From positions 5,812,001-5,876,000 of the forward strand of contig NZ_CP022521.1 of assembly GCF_002234535.1 (NCBI RefSeq): a DNA stretch of 64,000 nucleotides, given 5' to 3'. The position numbers and the translations under genes were made by a program. Origin of the DNA: Actinoalloteichus hoggarensis. GTDB lineage: Bacteria > Actinomycetota > Actinomycetes > Mycobacteriales > Pseudonocardiaceae. The notes beneath the pieces are model-generated. The model saw only the letters and a program-made list of their open reading frames with translations. It did no database searches and was not told the DNA's origin. Position 1 is the stretch's first letter, and each line of letters starts with the position of its first letter. Of the stretch, positions 53,267-62,143 are shown piece after piece.

Positions 53267-54376
53267 TCACCCCAGATACCCGAACAACCCGTTCCAACGG
53301 CGCTGGTCTCCCTCGGCGGCGGCGATCAACACCTCCGGATCGATCCGCACGATCTTGCCGCTGTCTGCCGTCGGCAGCTGCTGGGCGAGGATCTCCGGCG
53401 GCTCGACGTCACCACGCGCCGGGAACTCCCCGATCTGACGAAACACATCCTGACCGCGCTTCGACAGATTCCACTCCAGGAACAGCTCGGCGGCGGCGGT
53501 GTTGACAGCCGAGTCCGTCATCCCGACGAAGTAGTCGTAGGCCGCCATTCCCTCGTCGGGGATGACGAAGTTCACCGGCGCGTTCTTGCTGGCGGCGATG
53601 TTGACGCTGCTGACGACGGCGGTGGCCACCGGGATCTCCCCCCGCGCGAGGCTCTCCAGCGCGGCGCTGGAGGAGTCGAAGATGCGGGGATCCTGCTCGG
53701 CCAGCGCGGGCAGGAAGTCCGGTCCCAGTTCCTCTTCTTGGAACCGGTTCAACGTCAGCGAGCTGCCGCCCGCGCCGACCTGGGTGATGCCCAGCCTGCC
53801 GCTCCACCTCGGGTCGGTGAGGTCGTGCCAGGACGTCGGCGCCTCCGCCGGCTCCACCAGCGCGGTGTTGTACGCGAAGGTGTAGAGCGGGTTGAAGACT
53901 CGGTAGAACTCGCCGTCGAAGTAGCGGACCGAGTCGTCGAGGTCGTCATAGGCCGACACGCGATGCGACTGGAACACCCCCGCGTCACGCATCCGGGAGG
54001 CGATGTCGAAGTCCGAGGTGCGGACGACGTCCGCGCCCAGGCGCCCCGCGCCCTGCTCGCTCAGGACCCGCTCGGACAGCCGGTTGGGCACCAGTCGGAC
54101 CAGGTCGACGGTGATGCCGGTGTCCTCCTCGAAGACCTTGATGACCTCCTTCTCACTGTTCTCCACATAGCCGCTGTACAGCGACAGCCTGCCCTCCTCG
54201 ACGGCGGCGTCGAACAGCGCGGCGTCGGCGACGCGCTCCCCGTCGATCACCAGGCCGTCAGAGGTGTCGACGTCGGCGGTGGAGTCCACCACCGGCTCGA
54301 ACTGCGGCGGGGCACAGCCTGCGGCCACGAGTGCGCCCGCCACGGCGACGCAGGCGAGCATCCTGGTCCTTCTCAT
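53267..54376 (-). CDS. Iron(III)/organic-acid-type ABC importer, substrate-binding lipoprotein
   Basis: A 369-residue lipoprotein with lipobox LVAAGCAP (Cys about 21). The sequence is of the FbpA/AfuA/PhnS extracellular solute-binding family: RLSLYSGYVENSEKEVIKVFEEDTGI near the start of the mature domain, DVVRTSDFDIASRMRDAGVFQ, YTFAYNTALVEPAEAPTSWHDLTDPRW, and AAYDYFVGMTDSAVNTAAAELFLEW. This family binds ferric iron, thiamine, phosphonates or carboxylates; the ligand is not evident, and no Tyr pair for iron is obvious. It overlaps the permease gene by 4 bp and is last in the four-gene operon with a PrpF-like isomerase. Confidence 0.82.
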   Translation of the reverse strand: MRRTRMLACVAVAGALVAAGCAPPQFEPVVDSTADVDTSDGLVIDGERVADAALFDAAVEEGRLSLYSGYVENSEKEVIKVFEEDTGITVDLVRLVPNRLSERVLSEQGAGRLGADVVRTSDFDIASRMRDAGVFQSHRVSAYDDLDDSVRYFDGEFYRVFNPLYTFAYNTALVEPAEAPTSWHDLTDPRWSGRLGITQVGAGGSSLTLNRFQEEELGPDFLPALAEQDPRIFDSSSAALESLARGEIPVATAVVSSVNIAASKNAPVNFVIPDEGMAAYDYFVGMTDSAVNTAAAELFLEWNLSKRGQDVFRQIGEFPARGDVEPPEILAQQLPTADSGKIVRIDPEVLIAAAEGDQRRWNGLFGYLG

Positions 54377-56082
54377 CGCGCACCATCCACGGTCTTGGCT
54401 CCGAACGACTTGGCCAGCAGCGCGATGATCAGGATGATCACGCAGTAGAGCAGGCTGACGGAGGCGGCGCCCTGCATGGCACCGTTGTCGTAGTTGTCGA
54501 AGATGAGGATCGACAGCAGTCGGGTGTCAGAGGTGAACAGGAACAACGCCGCCGACAGCTCACGCATGCAGAGCATGAGCAGCAGCAACACCGTCGAGAC
54601 CATCCCGACCCGCATCAGCGGCAGCGTCACCCAGGACACCGCCTTGGCCCGTCGGGCGCCCAGCAGCACCGCGCTGTCCTCCAGATCGCGGTCGACCTGG
54701 AGGATCGAGGAGGTCACTCCCCGATAGCCCTGCGGCAGGAAGACCGCCATGAAGGCGATGACCAGGACGAACACCGTGCCGTAGACGGGCAGCGGGATCA
54801 CCAGCCACGTCCACAGCAGGCCGAGGCCCAGCACGATGGCGGGCACGGCCAACGGGGCCATCGCCACGAACTCCAGCACCCGCCTGCCCGCGGAGTTGGT
54901 CCGATAGACGGTGTAGGCGACGACGAAGCTGACGGCCGTGCCCAGCAGGGCTGCCAGGACCGCGGTCACCGCGCTGTTGCCGGCCGACTGGAGGAAGTCG
55001 GGCGAGAGGATGAGCTGTCCGATCATGTAGAAGGACAGCGCTCCCGGCTCGGTGAGCTGGCCGAGCGAGGAGACGTACGGGGAACTCTGGAGCGCGGAGA
55101 TCAGCAGCGCGCCGATCGGCAGCACCACCGCCAGCAGGAAGTACACCAGCGCCGCGATGAAGAGCGGCCAGCGCCACCGGCCCAGCGACACCAGCTTCGT
55201 CTTGACGCCCTTGCCGGTGCCGGTGGTGAACTTCCGACGCATCACCGCCCGCTGCTGGAGGGCGGTCACGATCAGGAGTACGGCCGTCAGTGTGATCGCC
55301 ACCGCCGCCGCCTCGGTCCCTCGGGACGGCGAGGCGTTCATGAGCCGGTAGATGAAGCTCGGCAGTGTCTCGACCTGGCCGGGGTTGCCGATGACCTGGG
55401 CGACGGGGAAGTTCTCCATCGTCAGCGCGAAGATCAGCACGCCGGAGCCGAGGATCGCGGGCAGGGCGAGCGGGAACGTCACCCAGCTCAGGGTCCGCCT
55501 GCGGGTCCCGCCGTGGACGAACGCCGCCTCCTCCAGGTCGGGGTTCATCAGCGACAACGCCCCGTGGACCAGTAGAAAGGCATAGGGGGCGTAGTAGAGC
55601 GCCAGCACCATGATCAGGCCGGGCATGCTGTAGATGTTCAGCGTCACGTCGAGGCCGACGCTCTGGAACATCAGGTTGAGGAAGCCCGTGGCCGGGCTGC
55701 CCAGCAACGACCACGCCAGTGCGCCGACCAGGGACGGCAGGAACATCGGCGCGATGCCGACGAAGTAGAGGAACCGCCTGCCGGGCACGTCGGCCCGCGC
55801 GGCGAGGAACGCCAGTCCGCAGCCGATGGCCATGGCGAACACCGAGGCCAGCGCGGCGATGAGCACGGAGTTCCCGAGCGCGCCCAGCGCCTCGGCGGAA
55901 CCGACGATGGCGAAGTTGTCCAGGGAGAGCGAGTCCAGGCCGATGGAGCCGGGACGCGGGACGTCGTCGCTGAACGCCGCGAGCGCGATGAAGAGCATGG
56001 GCAGCACCACGAAAATGCCGAGCACCACCAGCAGCACCCCGGTGGGCGCGCCCTGACGCAGCCTTCGTACGAGTGTTCTCAC
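54373..56082 (-). CDS. ABC importer permease, two fused transmembrane domains
   Basis: A 569-residue permease of the FbpB/ThiP type with two homologous halves of about six helices each. Each half carries the cytoplasmic EAA-like loop that contacts the ATPase: ALSLMNPDLEEAAFVHGGTR in the first, and ILQVDRDLEDSAVLLGARRA in the second. It overlaps the ATPase gene upstream (ATGA at 56079-56082) and the binding-protein gene downstream by 4 bp, so translation is coupled through the operon. Fused permeases of this kind occur in ferric iron, thiamine and phosphonate importers. Confidence 0.88.
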   Translation of the reverse strand: MRTLVRRLRQGAPTGVLLVVLGIFVVLPMLFIALAAFSDDVPRPGSIGLDSLSLDNFAIVGSAEALGALGNSVLIAALASVFAMAIGCGLAFLAARADVPGRRFLYFVGIAPMFLPSLVGALAWSLLGSPATGFLNLMFQSVGLDVTLNIYSMPGLIMVLALYYAPYAFLLVHGALSLMNPDLEEAAFVHGGTRRRTLSWVTFPLALPAILGSGVLIFALTMENFPVAQVIGNPGQVETLPSFIYRLMNASPSRGTEAAAVAITLTAVLLIVTALQQRAVMRRKFTTGTGKGVKTKLVSLGRWRWPLFIAALVYFLLAVVLPIGALLISALQSSPYVSSLGQLTEPGALSFYMIGQLILSPDFLQSAGNSAVTAVLAALLGTAVSFVVAYTVYRTNSAGRRVLEFVAMAPLAVPAIVLGLGLLWTWLVIPLPVYGTVFVLVIAFMAVFLPQGYRGVTSSILQVDRDLEDSAVLLGARRAKAVSWVTLPLMRVGMVSTVLLLLMLCMRELSAALFLFTSDTRLLSILIFDNYDNGAMQGAASVSLLYCVIILIIALLAKSFGAKTVDGAR

Positions 56083-57173
56083 GTCCGCACCTCCGAGGGG
56101 AGCACCTGGACGGCGGACGGGGCGGCCGAGGCCCAGACCTCGGCGCCGACCGTCAGCAGCGGCGCCGAGCCCTTGCCGACGACGGCGTCGAGTTCCGGGC
56201 CGCCCTTGAGCGCCACGCGGTAGCGCACCGAGGCGCCCTGGTAGGCGACGACCTCGACCCGGCCGAGCCAGTCGTTGCCGTCGCGCAGCGGCTCGCCGCT
56301 GAGTCGGACGTCCTCCGGTCGGATGCAGGCCTGCGGCGAGTCGAGGTCGCCGGGCACGTTCTGGGCCAGCACCTCCACGTCGTGGCCGGTCAGCCCGAAA
56401 AGCTCGCCGCCGTCGGCCGTGCCGCGCGGGACGCAGGGGAAGACGTTGGACACGCCGAGGAAGTCGGCGATCGAGGCAGAGCAGGGGTTCTCGTAGATCC
56501 GCTCCGGCCGGTCGATCTGCACGATCCGACCGCCCTGCATGAGGGCGATCCGGTCGGCGAGCGCCAGCGCCTCGGACTGGTCGTGGGTGACGTAGACACA
56601 GGTCAGGTTGAGTCGCTGCTGGATCTCACGCAGTTCCAGCCGCAGCCGGTCGCGCAGGCGGGCATCGAGGTTGGACAGCGGCTCGTCCAGCAGCAGCACG
56701 CTCGGGCGCATCACCAGGCTCCTGGCCAGCGCGACTCGCTGCATCTGACCGCCGCTGAGCAGGCTGGCACCCCGGTCGGCGAACTCGGCGAGACCGACGA
56801 TCTCCAGCGTCTCGGTGACGCGCTGCCGGATCTCGTCCTTCGGCAGCTTCTGCTGCCGGAGCGGGAACGCGACGTTCTGGAAGATCGTCCGGTGCGGCCA
56901 GACCGCGTACGACTGGAAGACCATGCCGACGTTGCGGCGGTTCGGCGGGACCTCCACGCCGCGTTCGGCGTCGAAGACGACCGTGTCGCCGATGGTGATC
57001 CGCCCCCGAGTCGGGGTCTCCAGTCCTGCCACGCACCGCATGGTCGAGGTCTTGCCGCAGCCGGACTTGCCGAGCAGGACCACCGACTCGCCGTCCTCGA
57101 CGGTGATGTCGAGATCGTCGACGGCGACGGCTCCCCCGTAGGCGAGCGTGATGTTCTCCAACTGAACCTTCAT
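56079..57173 (-). CDS. ABC importer ATPase (FbpC/PotA-like)
   Basis: A 364-residue ATPase. Walker A GKSGCGKTS (about 34-42), Q-loop MVFQSYAVWPH, signature LLSGGQMQRVALARSL, Walker B VLLLDEPLSNLDARLR, and switch His in YVTHDQSEALALAD. A C-terminal TOBE regulatory domain follows (about 285-360, ACIRPEDVRLSGE; GRVEVVAYQGASVRYRV). The start ATG 57173 is supported by the MKVQLENITLAYGG opening; sequence further upstream in the same frame lacks similarity. The gene begins 131 bp after the PrpF-like gene. Confidence 0.9.
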   Translation of the reverse strand: MKVQLENITLAYGGAVAVDDLDITVEDGESVVLLGKSGCGKTSTMRCVAGLETPTRGRITIGDTVVFDAERGVEVPPNRRNVGMVFQSYAVWPHRTIFQNVAFPLRQQKLPKDEIRQRVTETLEIVGLAEFADRGASLLSGGQMQRVALARSLVMRPSVLLLDEPLSNLDARLRDRLRLELREIQQRLNLTCVYVTHDQSEALALADRIALMQGGRIVQIDRPERIYENPCSASIADFLGVSNVFPCVPRGTADGGELFGLTGHDVEVLAQNVPGDLDSPQACIRPEDVRLSGEPLRDGNDWLGRVEVVAYQGASVRYRVALKGGPELDAVVGKGSAPLLTVGAEVWASAAPSAVQVLPSEVRT

Positions 57174-57304
57174 GACAGCTCCCTTGCTGTCGGGCCGCCG
57201 TGTCAGCACGCGGTCGGCGAGATTGATGCCCGTGCGCGGTCCTCGCCGTCCTCGCCGGAGGGCGGCCGCGGTGCGAGGGGTCGCAGCGCGTCCACGCCCT
57301 CGGG

Positions 57305-58456
57305 TCAGGACGAGAGGGAGCCCGGGACGGGCACTCGGACCGGAACCAGCAGTTCCGCGGTCGCGATTCGTCGCGCGGCACGGTGCAGGGTCACCGCTCG
57401 TACCGCTCCCGAATCGTCGAGATCGATGTCGACCGGCACCACGCCCACCGGGGTGCCGAGCCGGATCGAGGTCTGCACCGGCCGGTTTCCGGCCAGTGTC
57501 GCCGGGAGAGTCCCCGTTGTCACCACCCCGGCCGCCACAGCGACCGCCGAGGTCAGGCCGATGGCGGGGTGCGGCGCGTGCATGGAGAGCATCCGGACGG
57601 CGAGGTCGTGATCGGCCGCGGCCACCGCCACACCCGTCGAGGTGCGGTACGGCGCCGGGGCCGCGACGACTCCCACCTTCGGCACGCCGTGGCGCACCGG
57701 GTCCTGCGGGGTGTCCAGGCCCATACGCAAAGCGCCGAGTCTGCGCAGCCTGCGCAGCTCGGGGACGAAGGCCTCGAACTCCTCGACGGACTCGTGGGCG
57801 GTTGCGCCGATCTGTCGGGCGTCGACGAGCATCGCGGGGGCGCCCGCGTCGATGAGACTGGCGTCGACGGAGTCCACCCGGTCCACCGCGTCGCCGGTGG
57901 GCAGCAGGGCTCCGGTGCTGGTCCCCGCCGGGTTCAGGAACCCGAGCGCCACGGGCACGCCGGCCGCCGCCGAGCCGGGGACGGTCTGACCGCCGAGCTC
58001 GGGAACGATCCCGTCCGGGGTGGGCACGGTAGCGGTCAGGACGGCTCCGGTGTTGCGGTTGCGCATCCGGACCACGCTGACGGGGTGACGCGCGTCGACC
58101 AGCCCGGTCTGGAGCGCGTACAGGCCGACGGCGGTCGCGCAGTTGCCGCAGTTGCTCCCCCACTCGACGCCGTCGAAGCCGATGCCTACCTGGGCGAAGA
58201 GGTACTCGATGTCGACCTCGGCATCGGCGGATCTCCTGACGATCGCCGCCTTGGACGTGGTGGAGGTCGCCCCGCCGACGCCGTCGATCTGCCGGGGGTC
58301 CGAGGAGCCGAAGGCGGCGGCGAGGACGCGGTCGAGCGACGGCTCGGCGGGCATGGCGGACTCGTCGAACACCCAGCATTTGCTGGTGCCCCCGCGCATC
58401 AACGTCCCTGGTAGGCGCAGCACCCGACGTCCTCTCACTCCCGATCGGCGACTCAC
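57305..58456 (-). CDS. PrpF family isomerase (2-methylaconitate/oxalomesaconate type)
   Basis: A 383-residue enzyme of the diaminopimelate-epimerase-like fold. Family motifs: LPGTLMRGGTSKCWVF (with the catalytic region), QIDGVGGATSTTSKAAIV, WGSNCGNCATAVGLYAL (second active-site Cys segment), and MLSMHAPHPAIGLTSAVAVA. PrpF proteins isomerise unsaturated tricarboxylates such as 2-methylaconitate or oxalomesaconate. It is first in an operon with an ABC importer, so the importer probably brings in the acid this enzyme isomerises; this is inference. A LysR regulator is transcribed divergently 85 bp away. GTG start. Confidence 0.85.
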   Translation of the reverse strand: MSRRSGVRGRRVLRLPGTLMRGGTSKCWVFDESAMPAEPSLDRVLAAAFGSSDPRQIDGVGGATSTTSKAAIVRRSADAEVDIEYLFAQVGIGFDGVEWGSNCGNCATAVGLYALQTGLVDARHPVSVVRMRNRNTGAVLTATVPTPDGIVPELGGQTVPGSAAAGVPVALGFLNPAGTSTGALLPTGDAVDRVDSVDASLIDAGAPAMLVDARQIGATAHESVEEFEAFVPELRRLRRLGALRMGLDTPQDPVRHGVPKVGVVAAPAPYRTSTGVAVAAADHDLAVRMLSMHAPHPAIGLTSAVAVAAGVVTTGTLPATLAGNRPVQTSIRLGTPVGVVPVDIDLDDSGAVRAVTLHRAARRIATAELLVPVRVPVPGSLSS

Positions 58457-58482
58457 GGGTGTAGAGACTGCGACAGCCGAGC

Positions 58483-58501
58483 CTTCAGTACAATCTCGAA
58501 G
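58483..58501. promoter_or_regulatory. LysR-type binding site between divergent prpF-like and lysR genes
   Basis: CTTC-N11-GAAG (58483-58486 and 58498-58501) contains the TTC-N11-GAA dyad typical of LysR regulator boxes (T-N11-A core) and lies in the 85-bp divergent promoter region. Confidence 0.55.
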
Positions 58502-58541
58502 AAGTACGGTCCCGTTCAGTTCTGCTTAAGGCTCTGAGATC

Positions 58542-59483
58542 ATGTCGCTCGATGTTCGTCGCATGCTGCTGCTCGCCGAGGTGGCCGCGCACGGTTCGCT
58601 CACCGCGGCGGCGCAGGCCTTGGCCTACACCCCGTCGGCGGTGTCCCAGCAGATCGGCAAACTGGAGATCGAGGCAGGTCAGCCCCTGTTGGAGCGGCAT
58701 GCACGCGGCGTGGAGCTGACGCTGGCGGGACGGGCGCTGGTGGAGCACGCGCAGCGCATCGACCGCCAGCTGCGGGCGGCCAGGGCGGAGCTCGACGACA
58801 TCGCCGGGCTGCGGTCGGGCGAACTGCGGATCGGGTCCTTCCCGACGGCGGGTTCGTCGCTGCTGCCGCTGGTGGTCCGGGGGCTCGGCCGCGCGCATCC
58901 GGCGGTGCGGCTCGTGGTGCGCAGCGCGCAGCTCACCGGACTGCTCAACATGCTGGAGAGCCGAGAGATCGAGCTGGGGCTGCTGTGGGACTACGACTGG
59001 TCACGGGTGGACGATCCCTCGTTGGCGCTGACGCCGCTGCTCGCCGATCCCACCGCCCTCATCGTGTCCCGCGATCATCCGCTGGCGGGCCGTGCCTCGG
59101 TGAATCTGCGCGAGTTGGCGGACGAGACCTGGATCACCCGAGCCGACGACCATCCGGTCGCCGAGGTGCTCGCGCGCAGCGCGCACGCGGCGGGCTTCGA
59201 ACCGCAGATCGCCTTCCACGCGCACGACTACCAGGAGGCACAGGCCATGGTGGCCATCGGCCTCGGGATGGCCTTGGCACCCCGCTTGGCGTTGACGAAT
59301 CTGCGATCCGGGATCGCCGTGGTCCCGCTCGCCTCCGCGCCGACTCGGCGCATCCTGCTGGCCCGGCTCGCCGCCCGCAGGCCCACGCCGACCGAGACGG
59401 CGGCGGAACAGGTGTTCGTGGAGGTCGCGCGGGATCTGGCCGGCCAGGTCGGGATCGCGGAGCCCCACCCGGCGGCACGGTAG
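58542..59483 (+). CDS. LysR family transcriptional regulator
   Basis: A 313-residue regulator. N-terminal winged helix-turn-helix (1-60): MSLDVRRMLLLAEVAAHGSL, TAAAQALAYTPSAVSQQIGKLE, then the linker helix. C-terminal effector domain with ELRIGSFPTAGSSLLPLVV, REIELGLLWDYDW and AMVAIGLGMALAPRLAL. Divergent from the prpF-ABC operon with a LysR box between them, so it most likely controls that operon in response to its organic acid substrate, and may repress itself. ATG 58542. Confidence 0.92.
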   Translation: MSLDVRRMLLLAEVAAHGSLTAAAQALAYTPSAVSQQIGKLEIEAGQPLLERHARGVELTLAGRALVEHAQRIDRQLRAARAELDDIAGLRSGELRIGSFPTAGSSLLPLVVRGLGRAHPAVRLVVRSAQLTGLLNMLESREIELGLLWDYDWSRVDDPSLALTPLLADPTALIVSRDHPLAGRASVNLRELADETWITRADDHPVAEVLARSAHAAGFEPQIAFHAHDYQEAQAMVAIGLGMALAPRLALTNLRSGIAVVPLASAPTRRILLARLAARRPTPTETAAEQVFVEVARDLAGQVGIAEPHPAAR

Positions 59484-59604
59484 GGCGAGAGTCCGGCGGA
59501 CGGGCGCACCGCCGCGACGGGGCACACGGGCAGGCCGTCCCCGAGGTGCGGGAGCGCGGGCGCGTCGGCATCGGCGGTTTCCCACGGCGGCGGGCGACTC
59601 TCCC

Positions 59605-59639
59605 GGGCGACGGGCGACGGGCGACGGGCGACGGGCGAC
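59605..59639. repeat. GGGCGAC heptanucleotide repeat, 5 perfect copies
   Basis: Five perfect 7-bp units followed by an imperfect sixth (GGGCGGA), in non-coding DNA about 185 bp upstream of maf. Confidence 0.9.
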
Positions 59640-59808
59640 GGGCGGATGGTCGGCGAACACGGCAGGCCTGACCCGCACCGAGGCCGCGACGGGGGTGGCG
59701 GGCCGCGACGAGGTCCGCACCGGCGGCGGCGACGGTGCAGGCGACGCGACGCGACGCCGAGCGGATACGAACGCCGACGATCCCACCGAGACCCGACCTG
59801 GCCGGGAC

Positions 59809-59814
59809 TAGAGT
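59809..59814 (+). promoter_or_regulatory. Candidate -10 element (TAGAGT) of maf
   Basis: The hexamer lies 9 nt before GTG 59824, giving a leader of 0-3 nt. It belongs to the same TAG-type -10 group as other promoters here, with slightly longer spacing. Confidence 0.45.
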
Positions 59815-59823
59815 CTCTGCACT

Positions 59824-60453
59824 GTGCGTCTCATTCTCGCCTCGGCGTCCCCGGCCCGCCTCAACGTCCTGACGACGGCGGGCATCGATCCCGTCGTGCG
59901 CGTCTCCGGTGTCGACGAGGAGGCGATCATCCGCGGCCTGCGCCGAGCCGATCCGCCTCGCCTCGTGGTGGCGCTCGCCGCCGCCAAGGCCGAGGCCGTC
60001 GCGCTCAGCGTGGCGGCCGAGTTCCCGGACGCGGTGATCATCGGCTGCGACTCGATGTTGGCGGTCGAGGGCCCGGACGGCGTCGAGGCGGTGGGCAAAC
60101 CGGGCACCGTGGAGGTGGCGAGGGCGCGCTGGCAGCAGATGGCGGGCACCACCGGCGAGCTGCTGACCGGGCACTCGGTGCTGCGCGTCGAGAACGGCAG
60201 GACGACCAGGACCGCGGAGGGCATCGCGGGGACGACCGTGCGTTTCGCCGAGCCGAGCGAGGCCGATCTGGAGGCCTATCTCGCGACGGGCGAACCCCTG
60301 GCGGTGGCGGGCGGCTTCACGCTGGACGGCATGGGCGGCTGGTTCGTCGAGGGCATCGAGGGCGATCCGTCGAACGTCATCGGCATCAGTCTGCCGCTGA
60401 CCCGCCGACTGCTGGCGGCCGTGGACGTGAGTGTGGTGTCGCTGTGGCGTTAG
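59824..60453 (+). CDS. maf: Maf family nucleoside triphosphate pyrophosphatase
   Basis: A 209-residue house-cleaning enzyme that hydrolyses non-canonical or excess nucleoside triphosphates to monophosphates. Motifs: LILASASPARLNVLTTAGID (nucleotide loop with Ser and Arg), DEEAI, ALAAAKAEAVA, VIIGCDSMLAVEG with the metal-binding Asp, GKPGTVEVARARWQQMAG, and the C-terminal GGFTLDGMGGWFVEGIEGDPSNVIGISLPL. GTG start, probably leaderless. In mycobacteria it follows accE directly; here it is about 13.9 kb away. Confidence 0.93.
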   Translation: MRLILASASPARLNVLTTAGIDPVVRVSGVDEEAIIRGLRRADPPRLVVALAAAKAEAVALSVAAEFPDAVIIGCDSMLAVEGPDGVEAVGKPGTVEVARARWQQMAGTTGELLTGHSVLRVENGRTTRTAEGIAGTTVRFAEPSEADLEAYLATGEPLAVAGGFTLDGMGGWFVEGIEGDPSNVIGISLPLTRRLLAAVDVSVVSLWR

Positions 60454-61868
60454 GGGGCGAGGGGACCACGCCCGGCGGAGCCGGCACGGCGGCCACCGAC
60501 GGCGGAGCCGACGCGACGAACACCGACGGCCGAGCCACCAGCGCCGACGCCGACGGCCGAGCCGACACGGTGCGTGCCGACGCGGCAGGCGCCGCACACC
60601 GATCGGGCGCGCCTCGGAAGACCGGCGCGTCCGAGAGGACTGCCACGGCCATGCCCGTGCGGGCGAGCGACACCGCGCGGCTGCTCGGCGTCGACGCGGC
60701 CAGGGGACTCGCGGTGCTGGGCATGTTCGCCGCTCACCTGGGCCCGCATCCGAGGGACGGCGGGGCTGGCGAGGCGATGTGGATGTTCCACGGCTTCCCC
60801 TCAGCACTGTTCGCGCTGTTGGCAGGCCTCTCCCTCGCGCTGCTCACCGGCGGTGCGAACCCGGTTCGCGGCGCGGCGCGGCGGACGGCGGCGCTGCGCA
60901 TCCTGCTGCGCGCGCTGCTGTTGTTCCCCCTCGGTCTGCTGCTGGCCGCGCTCGGAACGAACGTGCTGGTCATCCTCTGCTATTACGCGATCTACTTCGT
61001 GCTGGCGCTGCCGATGCTGTGGCTGCGACCGCTGGTGGTGGCGTCGTGCGCCGGAGTCCTGGCCGTCGGCGGGCCGCTGCTGTCCTTCGTGATCCGCGGT
61101 GCCGTCGAACCGATGCAGGGCCCGTTCGAGTACACCCGCTTCTCGCTCGCCGACGGCGACGGCCTGCTCGCCCTGTTCGTCAGCGGCACGTATCCGGCGT
61201 TGACCTGGCTGCCCTTCGTCCTGGCCGGGGTGGTGCTGGGCAGGCTCCGGCTGCGTCGGCTCCGGGCGGCGGCATGGACCGCCGTGGCGGGCGGCGCGGC
61301 CGTGCTGCTCGGCTACGGCGGCTCGTGGCTGGTCTCGACGCGATTCGGCGCCAGGCAGCGGCTGCACGAGCTGCTGGCCGGTGGGCTGGCGCCCACGCCG
61401 ATCGGCAGCGGGGCGTCCGACTCGGTCGAGGCCGTGGCCGCGCTGGACGAGCGCATCCGCTGGGGCATGCTCGGCACCGTGCCCACCACCGACCCGGCCT
61501 GGCTCTCCATCGCGTCGCCCCATTCGGGGACCCCGTTCGATGTCGTGGGTGCCACCGGGGTGGCGCTGCTGGTGCTTGCGGCGTGTCTGTTCCTGGTCCG
61601 CGCCGGCGTGGTCCGGAGCGTTCTCAGCCCGATCATCGCAGTCGGCTCGATGCCGCTGACGATCTACAGCGGGCATCTGGTCGGCCTGGCGATGCTGGGC
61701 TCCGTGCCTCCTGAACTGGACTTTCCCGTGTTGATCAGCTTCATCGTGGGGGCGGGCGCGTTTGCGATGGTCTGGCACCGCTTCGTCGGCAGGGGTCCGT
61801 TGGAGCAGGGGTTGCACTCCTTCGCTCACCGGGTCGCGCCCGGCGAACCGCTCAAGCACCCAGGGTGA
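60444..61868 (+). CDS. Membrane acyltransferase-like protein (DUF1624/DUF418-like)
   Basis: An integral membrane protein with about ten helices. The core from residue ~70 has LLGVDAARGLAVLGMFAAHLG, the opening motif of heparan-alpha-glucosaminide acetyltransferase-like (DUF1624) proteins, then FPSALFALLAGLSLALLTGG, NVLVILCYYAIYFVLALPML, and VGSMPLTIYSGHLVGLAML near the end. It probably transfers acyl groups to envelope sugars; inferred from family only. The GTG at 60444 overlaps the maf stop by 10 bp, giving 474 residues with a low-complexity N-terminus. An alternative ATG at 60651 gives 405. If the upstream start is used, codon 3 is TTA, the rare bldA-type codon. Confidence 0.7.
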   Translation: MALGGEGTTPGGAGTAATDGGADATNTDGRATSADADGRADTVRADAAGAAHRSGAPRKTGASERTATAMPVRASDTARLLGVDAARGLAVLGMFAAHLGPHPRDGGAGEAMWMFHGFPSALFALLAGLSLALLTGGANPVRGAARRTAALRILLRALLLFPLGLLLAALGTNVLVILCYYAIYFVLALPMLWLRPLVVASCAGVLAVGGPLLSFVIRGAVEPMQGPFEYTRFSLADGDGLLALFVSGTYPALTWLPFVLAGVVLGRLRLRRLRAAAWTAVAGGAAVLLGYGGSWLVSTRFGARQRLHELLAGGLAPTPIGSGASDSVEAVAALDERIRWGMLGTVPTTDPAWLSIASPHSGTPFDVVGATGVALLVLAACLFLVRAGVVRSVLSPIIAVGSMPLTIYSGHLVGLAMLGSVPPELDFPVLISFIVGAGAFAMVWHRFVGRGPLEQGLHSFAHRVAPGEPLKHPG

Positions 61869-62143
61869 TTGTTTGCTTCCCGTTAGCTGAGAAGCCCCGT
61901 TTAGGTCTCGCTCATTGGTGTGAGCGTGCCTACAGTCTGTCGGCAGAAGGAATTTCCGACTCCTGACAGGCGTGGAACCCAGCGTTATGCGTATCCGATC
62001 GCGACGACCGTTGCTGACCTGCCGCCGACACGTGGACCTGTGTCGGCAGGCCAGCGCCGTCTGTCCGGGTTGACGGCTCACCCCATCCGGCTCGACCAGC
62101 CCGGCCCGTCACCCTCACCCGCGAACTCGCTCGGAGCGTCCTC

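Larger units (their letters stand above)
59484..59823. other. Intergenic region between lysR and maf, 340 bp
   Basis: No gene seen. It contains the GGGCGAC heptanucleotide repeat (59605-59639) and the candidate maf promoter (TAGAGT, 59809-59814; 9 nt before GTG 59824). Confidence 0.5.
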
